From: Allobogoriella alba
GTDB taxonomy: Bacteria; Actinomycetota; Actinomycetes; Actinomycetales; Actinomycetaceae
NCBI RefSeq assembly: GCF_042665525.1
Contig: NZ_JBHTCQ010000004.1
Location: forward strand, 299,253-363,252
Length of the DNA: 64,000 nucleotides
Direction: 5' to 3'
Shown: positions 16,771-24,571 of the stretch, piece after piece
Layout of the letters: every line of letters begins with the position of its first letter
Numbering within the stretch: position 1 is the first letter of the stretch
Position numbers and translations under genes: made by a program
Notes under the pieces: model-generated
What the model was told of the DNA's origin: nothing
Database searches by the model: none
The model's input: the letters and a program-made list of their open reading frames with translations, nothing else

Positions 16771-18015
16771 ATGAGGGCGTCCCCGAGAGTGCTCGCGATC
16801 GTACTGGCCGGCGGCGAGGGCAAGCGGCTCATGCCGCTCACCGCAGACCGGGCCAAGCCCGCGGTCCCGTTCGGCGGGATCTACCGCCTCATCGACTTCG
16901 CCCTGTCGAACATCGTCAACTCCGGCTACCTGCGGGTCGTCGTGCTGACCCAGTACAAGTCGCACAGCCTCGACCGGCACATCTCGGTCACCTGGCGCAT
17001 GTCCACGCTGCTCGGCAACTACGTCACCCCCGTGCCGGCCCAGCAACGGGTGGGGAAGAACTGGTACCTCGGCAGCGCCGACGCGATCTACCAGTCGCTC
17101 AACCTCATCGACGACGAGAAGCCGGACATCGTGGTCATCGTCGGCGCGGACAACATCTACCGGATGGACTTCTCCCAGATGGTGGAGCAGCACATCGACA
17201 GCGGCTTCCCGCTCACCGTCGCCGGGATCCGGCAGCCGCTGTCCCTCGCCGACCAGTTCGGCGTCATCGAGGCGGACGCGGTGAACCCGCAGAAGATCGG
17301 CCGGTTCCTGGAGAAGCCCAGGGAAGCCGTGCCCTTGGCCGACTCGCCCGAGGAGGTCCTGGCCTCCATGGGCAACTACGTCCTCGACGCCGACGCCCTG
17401 GTGGAGGCGGTCACCGCGGACGCGCAGGACGAGTCCTCGGCCCACGACATGGGCGGGTCGATCGTGCCGCGTTTCGTGGCGGACGGGGCCGCGGGCCTGT
17501 ACGACTTCACGTTCAACGACGTGCCGGGCTCCACCGACCGGGACCGGAACTACTGGCGTGACGTCGGGACCGTGGACGCCTACTTCGAGGCGAACCAGGA
17601 CCTCATCTCCGTCTACCCGGTCTTCAACCTCTACAACGACTCGTGGCCGCTGTTCACCGGGTACACCGGCCTGCCGCCCGCGAAGTTCGTCTACGCGCAC
17701 CGCGAGCGGATCGGTCACGCCATGGACTCGCTGGTCTCGCCCGGGGTGATCGTCTCCGGCGGCGAGGTCGTGGACTCGGTGGTCTCCCCCGGCACGCGGG
17801 TGAACTCGTGGTCCTCGGTGCGCGACTCGGTGCTCTTCGACGGCGTGGACGTGGGCCGCAACGCCGTCGTCGAGCGCGCGATCCTCGACAAGAACGTGCA
17901 GGTACAGCCCGGGGCGAGGGTCGGGGTGGACAAGGAGCACGACGTCGCACGCGGCCTGACGGTGACCCCTGGCGGCATCACGGTGGTCCCCAAGGGTTGG
18001 ACGGTCTCTAGGTGA
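16771..18015 (+). CDS. glgC: Glucose-1-phosphate adenylyltransferase
   Basis: 414 aa, full length. It makes ADP-glucose from ATP and glucose-1-phosphate, the first committed step of glycogen synthesis. The N-terminal nucleotidyltransferase domain carries LAGGEGKRLMPLTADRAKP, the IYRLIDFALSN loop, and VVIVGADNIYRMD with the metal-binding Asp. Residues about 290-414 form the left-handed beta-helix (hexapeptide pattern: VSPGVIVSGGEVVDSVVSPG). The ATG is fixed by the leaderless promoter. Its stop overlaps the serB GTG by 4 bp, so the two are co-translated. Confidence 0.97.
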   Translation: MRASPRVLAIVLAGGEGKRLMPLTADRAKPAVPFGGIYRLIDFALSNIVNSGYLRVVVLTQYKSHSLDRHISVTWRMSTLLGNYVTPVPAQQRVGKNWYLGSADAIYQSLNLIDDEKPDIVVIVGADNIYRMDFSQMVEQHIDSGFPLTVAGIRQPLSLADQFGVIEADAVNPQKIGRFLEKPREAVPLADSPEEVLASMGNYVLDADALVEAVTADAQDESSAHDMGGSIVPRFVADGAAGLYDFTFNDVPGSTDRDRNYWRDVGTVDAYFEANQDLISVYPVFNLYNDSWPLFTGYTGLPPAKFVYAHRERIGHAMDSLVSPGVIVSGGEVVDSVVSPGTRVNSWSSVRDSVLFDGVDVGRNAVVERAILDKNVQVQPGARVGVDKEHDVARGLTVTPGGITVVPKGWTVSR

Positions 18016-18896
18016 CGCTCCGGGTCGGCCTCATCTCGCCGCGTCCGGTCCCCGAGTCGCTGCTCGCCCACGCCTCCGACGTCGTCGCCCGGACCGCGGG
18101 CGCCGTTCGTGTGGCCGACACGTCGCGGGACGGCTGGTACGGCGTCGCGCTGACGGGCCCGACGGCGGACCGCGTGGCGGCGGACGCGATGCTCGCCGAG
18201 CTGCGCGGTCCGGCGACGGCGCTCGGCGTCGACGTCGCGGTCACCGGCGGGGCCCTGGCCGCCGAGGGGCCCGGGCTCGTGGTCAGCGACGTCGACTCCA
18301 CGCTCATCACGGCCGAGGTGATCGAGCTCCTGGCGGAGCACGCCGGCACCCGGGACCAGGTGGCGGCGGTCACCGAGCGGGCGATGCGCGGCGAGCTCGA
18401 CTTCGCTGCGAGCCTCCGGGAACGGGTGGCCACCCTGGCGGGGCTGGACGCCGCCGTGCTCTCGGACGTGCGGGAGGCGGTCGAGCTGACGGCGGGTGCG
18501 CGGGAGCTGGTCGCGGCGGTGCACGCCGCCGGTGGCACGTTCGGCGTGGTCTCGGGCGGTTTCGCGGAGATCGTCGAGCCGCTGGCGGCCGGACTGGGCG
18601 TCGAGCACGTGGTGGCGAACCGGCTCGAGGTCTCCGGCGGGCGCCTGACCGGGCGCACGGTGGGACCGGTCGTGGACCGCGACGCGAAGGAGCACCACCT
18701 GCGGCGGTGGGCCGCGGCCGACGGCGTGCCGCTGGAACGCGTGGTGGCGATCGGTGACGGCGCGAACGATCTGGCGATGCTCGGTGCGGCCGGGCTGGGC
18801 GTGGCGTTCTGCGCGAAGCCGGTCGTCGTCGAGCAGGCCGACGCCGCGCTCGGCTTCCCCCGTCTCGACGCCGTGCTGGGGCTGCTCGGACGGTAG
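18012..18896 (+). CDS. serB: Phosphoserine phosphatase
   Basis: 294 aa. It releases serine from O-phosphoserine, the last step of serine synthesis. The HAD core starts with DVDSTLITAE (nucleophile and acid/base Asp), motif II VVSGGFAEIVEPLA, the lysine DAKEHH, and motif IV GDGANDLAMLGAAG. The N-terminal 85 residues form a degenerate ACT-like regulatory domain. Translational coupling to glgC through GTGA is notable because the two pathways are otherwise unlinked. The convergent 56-aa gene ends 12 bp beyond. Confidence 0.95.
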   Translation: MTLRVGLISPRPVPESLLAHASDVVARTAGAVRVADTSRDGWYGVALTGPTADRVAADAMLAELRGPATALGVDVAVTGGALAAEGPGLVVSDVDSTLITAEVIELLAEHAGTRDQVAAVTERAMRGELDFAASLRERVATLAGLDAAVLSDVREAVELTAGARELVAAVHAAGGTFGVVSGGFAEIVEPLAAGLGVEHVVANRLEVSGGRLTGRTVGPVVDRDAKEHHLRRWAAADGVPLERVVAIGDGANDLAMLGAAGLGVAFCAKPVVVEQADAALGFPRLDAVLGLLGR

Positions 18897-18908
18897 CGAC
18901 GGGCGCGC

Positions 18909-19079
18909 TCAGCGGCTCGGTTCGAGCTGCTCCAGGAACATCTCCGGCGGCACCTGTGCCGGTGCCTGCTCGGTGCGGTCCGGTGCGGGGCGCGCCGGCG
19001 TCGTCGTGCCGGCCTCGCGGGCGGTGTGCTCGCGCTCGCGCCGGGCCCAGAGCTCCATGTCATACCGGTCGTAGCACAT
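18909..19079 (-). CDS. Small Tyr/Arg-rich N-terminal protein (56 aa)
   Basis: 56 aa, unrecognised. It begins MCYDRYDMELWARREREH, a very charged, aromatic segment with one Cys at position 2, and ends in a disordered Pro/Ala/Glu tail. A long frame continues upstream, but a textbook GGAGGAGGT ribosome site 5 bases before this ATG defines the start. The strong site implies abundant translation. The N-terminal CYDRYD patch might bind metal or nucleic acid; no partner is implied by the neighbours (serB and sixA). Confidence 0.6.
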   Translation of the reverse strand: MCYDRYDMELWARREREHTAREAGTTTPARPAPDRTEQAPAQVPPEMFLEQLEPSR

Positions 19080-19147
19080 GGCGACCTCCTCCTCGGCACT
19101 GTCGATTGTGCGCCTCTCGGGCGCCGACCGCCAGGGCTGCGGCGGGG

Positions 19148-19657
19148 CTACTCGCCCGGCCGGACGATCTGCCGCAGGTGCGCCCCCGACCGGTCGAGCT
19201 GCGCCCACGGATGCGGCACGTCGAGCACGCACGCGGTCGCGGTCGGGATGCCGAGGCTGACCTGGCTGGCCAGGTCGTCGCGGGTGTCGTGCAGCACGAA
19301 CGCGGTGCCGGACATGGTCGGTTCGTGCCCGACGACGAGCACCGAGCGGACGTCGCCGTCCACCTCACGCAGCAGCTCGAGAAGGTCTCCCGGGCCGGCC
19401 TGGTACAGCTCGTCGCGGACCTCGTGGCTGTGCACGGAGAGGTGGTGCGCCAGCAGCTCGTAGGTCTCCGTGGTCCGCAGCGCCGAGGAGACCAGCGCGA
19501 GGTCGACGCCGCCGAGAGCGGCGAGCTGCGGGCCGACGGCGGCCGCCTGGCGCCTCCCGCGCGCGGTCAGTGGGCGGCGCACGTCGCCGCTGTCACCCGC
19601 GGGCTCGGCCTTGGCGTGCCGCAGCAGGACGAGCGTCCTGGGCCCGGCCACCGCCAT
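19148..19657 (-). CDS. sixA: SixA-like phosphohistidine phosphatase
   Basis: 169 aa, histidine phosphatase superfamily. The RHG-type motif appears as LVLLRHAKAEP near the N terminus, and the second catalytic His is in LVVGHEPTMS, with GRRQAAAVG and SSALRTTET between. SixA removes phosphate from histidines of phosphorelay or PTS proteins in enteric bacteria. Actinobacterial relatives beside fabI/fabG are conserved but not characterised, so the substrate is open. The ATG overlaps the fabI stop in TGATG; a GTG one codon earlier is also possible. Confidence 0.85.
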   Translation of the reverse strand: MAVAGPRTLVLLRHAKAEPAGDSGDVRRPLTARGRRQAAAVGPQLAALGGVDLALVSSALRTTETYELLAHHLSVHSHEVRDELYQAGPGDLLELLREVDGDVRSVLVVGHEPTMSGTAFVLHDTRDDLASQVSLGIPTATACVLDVPHPWAQLDRSGAHLRQIVRPGE

Positions 19658-20424
19658 CACACCCCCATGGCGTGGACGCCGCCGTCCACGTGGACGATCT
19701 CGGCCGTCGTCCGCGGGAACCAGTCAGAGCACAGCGCCACGACGGCGCGTGCGGTGGGCTCGGCGTCGCCGACGTCCCAGCCGAGCGGGGCACGCTCGCC
19801 CCACCCGCCCTCGACCTGCTCGAACCCCGGGATCGAGGTGGCGGCCGTGGTCTTCACCGGGCCGGCCGAGACGAGGTTGACCCGGATGCCGTCCGGCCCG
19901 AGGTCACGAGCGAGATAGCGCGCCGTCGACTCGAACGCGGCCTTGGCCACGCCCATCCAGTCGTAGACGGGCCACGCGAAGCTCGCGTCGAACGTCAGGC
20001 CGACGATCGCCGACCCCTCGGCCATGAGCGGCTTGGCCGCAACCGCGAGCGCCTTGAGGGAGTAGGCCGAGACGTGCAGCCCGGTGGCGACGTCCGGCCA
20101 CTCCCCCGCGAGGAAGTTCCCGCCCATCACCGACTGTGGTGCGAAGCCGATCGAGTGGACGACCGCGTCGAGCCGGTCGACGTGCTCACCGACACGCTCC
20201 GCGAGGGCTGCCAGGTCGTCGTCGCTCTGCACGTCCAGCTGGACCACCGGCGCCGGCTGCGGCAGGCGGCGTGCGGTGACCTCGGTGAGCCGGAACTGCC
20301 GGCCGAATGAGGTGAGCACCACCTCGGCCCCCTGCTCCTGGGCGAGCCGGGCCACGTGGAACGCGATCGAGTTGTCCTTCAGGACCCCCGTCACGAGGAT
20401 CTTCTTGCCTTCGAGCAGTCCCAT
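19657..20424 (-). CDS. fabI: Enoyl-[acyl-carrier-protein] reductase (NADH), InhA/FabI type
   Basis: 255 aa. It reduces the enoyl-ACP double bond in the last step of the fatty-acid elongation cycle. The nucleotide-binding start is LEGKKILVTGVLKDNSIAF, the catalytic Tyr and Lys are in YDWMGVAKAA (Tyr-x6-Lys, typical of FabI/InhA and unlike other SDRs), and VKTTAA forms the substrate loop. This is the target class of isoniazid-adduct and triclosan inhibitors. GAAGGAGACC forms the ribosome site. fabG lies 49 bp upstream on the same strand, so the pair is one fatty-acid unit. Confidence 0.95.
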   Translation of the reverse strand: MGLLEGKKILVTGVLKDNSIAFHVARLAQEQGAEVVLTSFGRQFRLTEVTARRLPQPAPVVQLDVQSDDDLAALAERVGEHVDRLDAVVHSIGFAPQSVMGGNFLAGEWPDVATGLHVSAYSLKALAVAAKPLMAEGSAIVGLTFDASFAWPVYDWMGVAKAAFESTARYLARDLGPDGIRVNLVSAGPVKTTAATSIPGFEQVEGGWGERAPLGWDVGDAEPTARAVVALCSDWFPRTTAEIVHVDGGVHAMGV

Positions 20425-20473
20425 CGGTCTCCTTCTCGCGATCGCTCTGGCTGGGGTGCTTGCGGCGGAGGTG

Positions 20474-21202
20474 TCAGTGCCCCATGCCGAGGCCGCCGTC
20501 GACCGGGATGACGGCTCCGGAGATGTACGCCGCCCCGGGTGAGGCGAGGAACTCCACGGCGGCGGCGACGTCCTGGACCGCGCCGAAGCGGCCGGCGGGG
20601 ATCGCCGCGAGGTAGGTCTCCTGCTGCTTCTCCGGCAGGGCCTGGGTCATGGCCGTGTCGATGAACCCGGGGGCGACGACGTTCGCGGTGATGCCCCGTC
20701 CCCCCAGCTCGCGGGTGATGGAGCGTGCCATGCCGACCAGGCCGGCCTTCGAGGCCGAGTAGTTCACCTGGCCCGGCCCCCCGTACAGCCCGACGACGGA
20801 GGAGATCAGCACGATCCGCCCCCGTCGTGCGCGGATCATGCCCTTGGCGGCTCGGCGCGCGACACGGAACGCGCCGGCGAGATTGGTGTCCAGGACGGTC
20901 TCGAAGTCCTCGTCGCTCATCCGCATGAGGAGCTGGTCGCGGGTGACGCCGGCGTTCGCGACGACGACCTCGACCGGCCCGTGCTGCTCCTCGATCTCGC
21001 TGAACGCCGCGTCGACGGCCGCGGTGTCCCGCACATCGGCGACGACGCCGTGCACGCCGTCCGGCAGGTCGCCGGACCGATAGAGGGTGGCGACGGTGTC
21101 GCCCGCGGCCACGAATCGCTCCGCGATCGCGCGGCCGATCCCCCGGTTCGCGCCGGTGACCAGCACGGTGCGAGCGCCGTCGGTCCGGTCTGTCACGGAC
21201 AT
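20474..21202 (-). CDS. fabG: 3-oxoacyl-[acyl-carrier-protein] reductase
   Basis: 242 aa classical SDR. The Rossmann motif is TGANRGIGRAIAERF, then NAGVTRDQLLMRM, the catalytic Ser in LISSVVGLYGGPGQ, and Tyr/Lys in YSASKAGLVGMA; PGFIDTAMT and a GGLGM C terminus are typical of FabG. It reduces beta-ketoacyl-ACP with NADPH, two steps before FabI acts. The ATG directly follows an AAGGGGAG ribosome site. The gene is divergent from the DUF3099 gene, with a TAACCT -10-like element about 16 bases upstream of the ATG. Confidence 0.94.
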   Translation of the reverse strand: MSVTDRTDGARTVLVTGANRGIGRAIAERFVAAGDTVATLYRSGDLPDGVHGVVADVRDTAAVDAAFSEIEEQHGPVEVVVANAGVTRDQLLMRMSDEDFETVLDTNLAGAFRVARRAAKGMIRARRGRIVLISSVVGLYGGPGQVNYSASKAGLVGMARSITRELGGRGITANVVAPGFIDTAMTQALPEKQQETYLAAIPAGRFGAVQDVAAAVEFLASPGAAYISGAVIPVDGGLGMGH

Positions 21203-21332
21203 CTCCCCTTCGTCGTCAGGTTACTGAGGGGAAACCGTAGCCGAGCGGTGTGTGCGCGGTCGAAAACGGCCGGGGCGCCCGCCCGCCGGAGGGAGCTGCG
21301 ATGTGCGGACGCGAGGAGACCTGGTGGCGGCG

Positions 21333-21338
21333 TAGCCT
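21333..21338 (+). promoter_or_regulatory. -10 box (TAGCCT), leaderless start of DUF3099 gene
   Basis: TAGCCT fits TANNNT and ends 7 bases before the GTG at 21346. This settles the start choice among several upstream candidates. Confidence 0.5.
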
Positions 21339-21345
21339 GGGGAAG

Positions 21346-21687
21346 GTGAGGATCACCCGCCACCCAGGCGGACGAAGGGGGCGGAACGAGGTCGTCTCGA
21401 TCACCTCCGCCCCGCGCCCGCTGTCCCAGGACGTGCACGACCGCACCGTGCGCTACCTGTTCTCCATGGGCCTGCGCACGGCGTGCTTCCTGCTGATGCT
21501 CGTCGTCCCGGGCTGGTGGAAGGTGGCCTGTGTGGCCGCGGCCGTGATCCTCCCGGCCGTGGCGGTGATCCTCGCCAACGCCGGGCGGGAGAAGACGGAG
21601 GTCCCGCAGAGCATGGTGCCCCCGGAGCCGGGCCTGCCGCCGGAGCGGCAGCTCGGGTACGACCCGACCTCGGAGTACCTACGGTGA
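21346..21687 (+). CDS. DUF3099 membrane protein
   Basis: 113 aa. The N-terminal 35 residues are basic and polar and contain VVSITSAPRPLSQDV, followed by two membrane helices (about 47-66 and 69-88) with a short WWK turn, and a cytoplasmic C-terminal tail rich in Pro and Glu. This matches DUF3099, a short actinobacterial family of unknown role. The GTG start is chosen because of the -10 box 7 bases before it. The stop overlaps the next gene's GTG by 4 bp, the first of two such junctions running to the SURF1 gene. Confidence 0.75.
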   Translation: MRITRHPGGRRGRNEVVSITSAPRPLSQDVHDRTVRYLFSMGLRTACFLLMLVVPGWWKVACVAAAVILPAVAVILANAGREKTEVPQSMVPPEPGLPPERQLGYDPTSEYLR

Positions 21688-21914
21688 GCCTGTTCCCCGC
21701 GCAGGACGAGGACCTGCGGTGCAGCGCGAAGGGTTGTTCTGCCGACGCGGTGCACGCTCTGCTGTGGAACAACCCTCGCCTGCACACCGCCGCACGGCGC
21801 AAGGTCTGGCTCGCCTGCGAGGACCATCGCGAGCACCTCTCCCGCTTCCTCGGGGACCGGTCCCTCCTGCGTGACGTCATCGCCGTCGACGAGCTGGACG
21901 AGACGCACGGGTGA
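21684..21914 (+). CDS. Small Cys-rich protein (76 aa)
   Basis: 76 aa. It contains CSAKGCSADAVHALLWNNP and WLACEDHREHLSRF, so four potential metal ligands are spaced as C-x4-C ... C-x2-H-x2-H, suggesting a small zinc-binding fold. Homologues are often labelled acetone carboxylase in databases, but nothing here supports such a reaction, and that label should not be carried over. Overlapping GTGA junctions on both sides show it is co-translated with the DUF3099 and SURF1 genes. Confidence 0.65.
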   Translation: MSLFPAQDEDLRCSAKGCSADAVHALLWNNPRLHTAARRKVWLACEDHREHLSRFLGDRSLLRDVIAVDELDETHG

Positions 21915-22762
21915 GCGGCCGTCTGGGGTTCCTCAGGACGCCGCGCTGGCTGGGGCTGGGGGCCGCGGCGCTGGCCTTCGCGGCCCTGTGCGTGCTCCTC
22001 GGGCTGTGGCAGTGGAGCCGGTTCGAGGACGAGCTGGCCCAGGCGCGGCAGGTCGAGGCGGCGTTCGACGCGCCCGCGGCGCCGCTGCCGGACGTGCTGG
22101 GCACGGACCCGATGGTGCGGCCCCAGGATGAGTGGCGCCGCGTCCAGGTCACCGGCCGGTACGTCCCGGACGCCACCCTCCTGCTGCGGAACCGCCCGGA
22201 GGACGGCACCCCCGCCGCGCACCTGGTGACGCCGTTCGTCGCCGACACCCCGCAGGGACCGCTCGTGGTGGTCGTGGACCGCGGGTGGCTGCCGACCGAG
22301 ACCGTCGACGCCGGCGCGGTCCCGCAGGCCCCGCGCGCCGGGATCGCCCTGACCGCGCGGCTGCGCCAGGCCGAGGAGCCGATCGACCGGGACCCGCCCC
22401 CGGGGCAGGTGTACACGCTCGACCCGGACGGTGTGCTCGCCGCGGCCGGCGTCCCGGACCTGGGCGCGGACGCCGTCGTGCTGGAGGGGTACGTGGCCGC
22501 AACCCGGGAGCTGCCTGCCCCGGGCGGGCAGTTCGAGGCGGCCGAGCCGTTGGGCGGCTACGACCGGCCCGAGTCGCGCTGGGGCGTCAACCTGTCCTAC
22601 GCGATCCAGTGGTGGCTCTTCGCCGTGGGCGCCCCGGTGGCCCTGGTGGTGCTGGCCCGGCGCGAGGCGGCCGAGGGCGAGCCGGCGCCGTCCGGTCGAC
22701 GGCGTCCGAGCGCCGAGGAGGAAGAGGACGCCCTCATCGACGCCCAGCTCAGGCGAGGGTGA
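21911..22762 (+). CDS. SURF1-family cytochrome oxidase assembly protein
   Basis: 283 aa. Two membrane helices flank an extracytoplasmic domain: helix 1 (about 14-33, ending LGLWQWSRFEDEL) and helix 2 (about 230-250). The signature segments are WRRVQVTGRYVPD, LLLRNRPEDG and, near the end, YAIQWWLFAVGAP. SURF1 proteins help insert heme A into aa3-type cytochrome oxidase, which fits the ctaA gene elsewhere in this window. The GTG start overlaps the upstream stop. The C terminus overlaps the convergent ABC-F gene by 14 bp. Confidence 0.9.
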   Translation: MSGRLGFLRTPRWLGLGAAALAFAALCVLLGLWQWSRFEDELAQARQVEAAFDAPAAPLPDVLGTDPMVRPQDEWRRVQVTGRYVPDATLLLRNRPEDGTPAAHLVTPFVADTPQGPLVVVVDRGWLPTETVDAGAVPQAPRAGIALTARLRQAEEPIDRDPPPGQVYTLDPDGVLAAAGVPDLGADAVVLEGYVAATRELPAPGGQFEAAEPLGGYDRPESRWGVNLSYAIQWWLFAVGAPVALVVLARREAAEGEPAPSGRRRPSAEEEEDALIDAQLRRG

Positions 22763-24362
22763 CGAGCTCCATGTAGTGCTCGTTCCACAGGTCCTCGTCC
22801 GCGTCGGGCAGCAGCAGCACCCGCTCCGGGTCGAGTGCCTGGACGGCGCCCTCGTCGTGCGTGACGAGCACGACCGCGCCCTGGAAGGAGCGCAGGGCGG
22901 CGAGGATCTCCTCGCGGCTGGCCGGGTCGAGGTTGTTGGTCGGCTCGTCCAGCAGCAGCACGTTCGCCGCGGAGACCACGAGCACCGCGAGCGCCAGGCG
23001 CGTCTTCTCCCCGCCGGAGAGGACCTTCGCGGGCTTGTCGGCATCCTCGCCGGAGAACAGGAATGACCCGAGCACGGACCGCACGCCGGTGTCGTCCAGG
23101 TCCGGAGCCGCGCTGCGCAGGTTCTCCACGACCGTGCGGTCGAGGTCGAGCGTCTCGTGCTCCTGGGCGTAATAGCCGATCTTCAGGCCGTGCCCGGGCA
23201 CCACCTCGCCGGTGTCGGGCTCCTCGATCCCGCCCAGCAGCCGCAGCAGCGTGGTCTTGCCGGCACCGTTCAGGCCGAGGACGACGACGCGCGAGCCGCG
23301 GTCGACGGCGAGGTCGACGTCGGTGAACACCTCGAGCGACCCGTAGGACTTGCTCAGGCCGTGCGCCGTCAGCGGGGTGCGCCCGCACGGGGCCGGGTCC
23401 GGGAAGCGGAGGGCGGCGACCTTGTCGGAGCGGCGCTCCTCCTCGAGGCCGGCGAGCAGACGCTCGGCGCGGCGGGCCATGTTCTGCGCGGCGACCGCCT
23501 TGGTGGCCTTGGCGCGCATCTTGTCGGCCTGCGCCATGAGCGCGCCGGCCTTCTTCTCGGCGTTGGCGCGTTCCCGACGTCGGCGCCGCTCGTCGGTCTC
23601 CCGCTGCTTGACGTAGGCGTCCCAGCCCATGGTGTACACGTCGAGCACCGACCGGTTCGCGTCCAGGTACCAGACGTGGTTGACGACCTCGCGGAGCAGC
23701 TCGACGTCGTGGGAGATGATCACCAGCCCGCCCAAGTAGCTGCGCAGGTACTCCCGGAGCCACACGATCGAGTCGTGGTCCAGGTGGTTGGTCGGCTCGT
23801 CCAGCAGGAGGGTCTCGCTGCCGGAGAACAGGATCCGGGCGAGCTCGACGCGGCGCCGCTGCCCTCCGGAGAGCGTCTCCAGCGGCTGGTCGAGGACGCG
23901 CTGCGGCAGGCCCAGGTGGGAGGTGATGGTCGCCGCCTCCGCCTCGGCGGCCCACCCACCCTGCGCGGTGAACTCGGCGTCGAGCCTGACGTACCGCTCC
24001 ATCGCCTTCTGCTGCTTCTCGCCCTCCGCGGTCGACATGGCCTCCTCGGCCTTGCGGATGCGGCGCAGGATCTGATCGATGTCACGGGCGGAGAGCACCC
24101 GGTCGCGGGCGGTGACCTGCAGGTCACCGGTGCGCGGGTCCTGCGGGAGGTATCCGATCTCGCCCGTGCGGACGATCCGGCCGCTGTGCTGGATGACCGA
24201 CGCCGTCTCCTCCTGCCCGGACAGCAGCTTCGTCAGCGTGGTCTTGCCGGCGCCGTTGCGACCGACCAGCCCGATCCGCATCCCGGAGTCGATCCGCAGG
24301 CTCGCCTCGTGCAGCAGCTCGCGGGCGCCGATGCGCACGGAGATGTCGTGGGCGGTGATCAT
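22749..24362 (-). CDS. ABC-F family ATPase
   Basis: 537 aa with two fused ATPase domains and no membrane part. Domain 1 has Walker A GRNGAGKTTLTK, signature LSGGQRRRVELAR and Walker B TLLLDEPTNHLD. Domain 2 has GLNGAGKTTLLR, LSGGEKTRLALAVL and VLLLDEPTNNLD. Between them is a charged helical linker (about 235-300, rich in Arg, Lys and Ala) that would reach into the ribosomal E/P site. ABC-F proteins act on stalled ribosomes, either as translation factors or as antibiotic protection factors. The linker alone does not tell which; backbone position favours a housekeeping translation factor. Confidence 0.9.
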   Translation of the reverse strand: MITAHDISVRIGARELLHEASLRIDSGMRIGLVGRNGAGKTTLTKLLSGQEETASVIQHSGRIVRTGEIGYLPQDPRTGDLQVTARDRVLSARDIDQILRRIRKAEEAMSTAEGEKQQKAMERYVRLDAEFTAQGGWAAEAEAATITSHLGLPQRVLDQPLETLSGGQRRRVELARILFSGSETLLLDEPTNHLDHDSIVWLREYLRSYLGGLVIISHDVELLREVVNHVWYLDANRSVLDVYTMGWDAYVKQRETDERRRRRERANAEKKAGALMAQADKMRAKATKAVAAQNMARRAERLLAGLEEERRSDKVAALRFPDPAPCGRTPLTAHGLSKSYGSLEVFTDVDLAVDRGSRVVVLGLNGAGKTTLLRLLGGIEEPDTGEVVPGHGLKIGYYAQEHETLDLDRTVVENLRSAAPDLDDTGVRSVLGSFLFSGEDADKPAKVLSGGEKTRLALAVLVVSAANVLLLDEPTNNLDPASREEILAALRSFQGAVVLVTHDEGAVQALDPERVLLLPDADEDLWNEHYMELVTLA

Positions 24363-24527
24363 GGAACCTCAGAACGTGACGACTCGGGGCGCGTCTCGGC
24401 CGCCGTCGGGGGCGGGCGCCCGGACGATTCTAGGCCCGCTGACCGGCCGGACCGCGGCGATTTTCCTCACGCACCCCCGCCGCTTCCGCCATGCGGGACG
24501 TCATCCGTGGGCTGAGACCGCCGCTGC

Positions 24528-24533
24528 TAGCGT
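24528..24533 (+). promoter_or_regulatory. -10 box candidate (TAGCGT) for the amidohydrolase gene
   Basis: TAGCGT fits TANNNT in the 209-bp divergent gap; it would give a leader of about 30 bases that includes the GGGAGTGG ribosome site of the next gene. Confidence 0.3.
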
Positions 24534-24571
24534 GCCCGCGACCGTGAGTCGATGCCGACAGGGAGTGGTCA

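Noticed and set aside
21684..21914. Acetone carboxylase annotation for the 76-aa protein
   Set aside because: The protein is far too small and lacks any feature of the large multi-subunit enzyme; the label is likely a propagated error.
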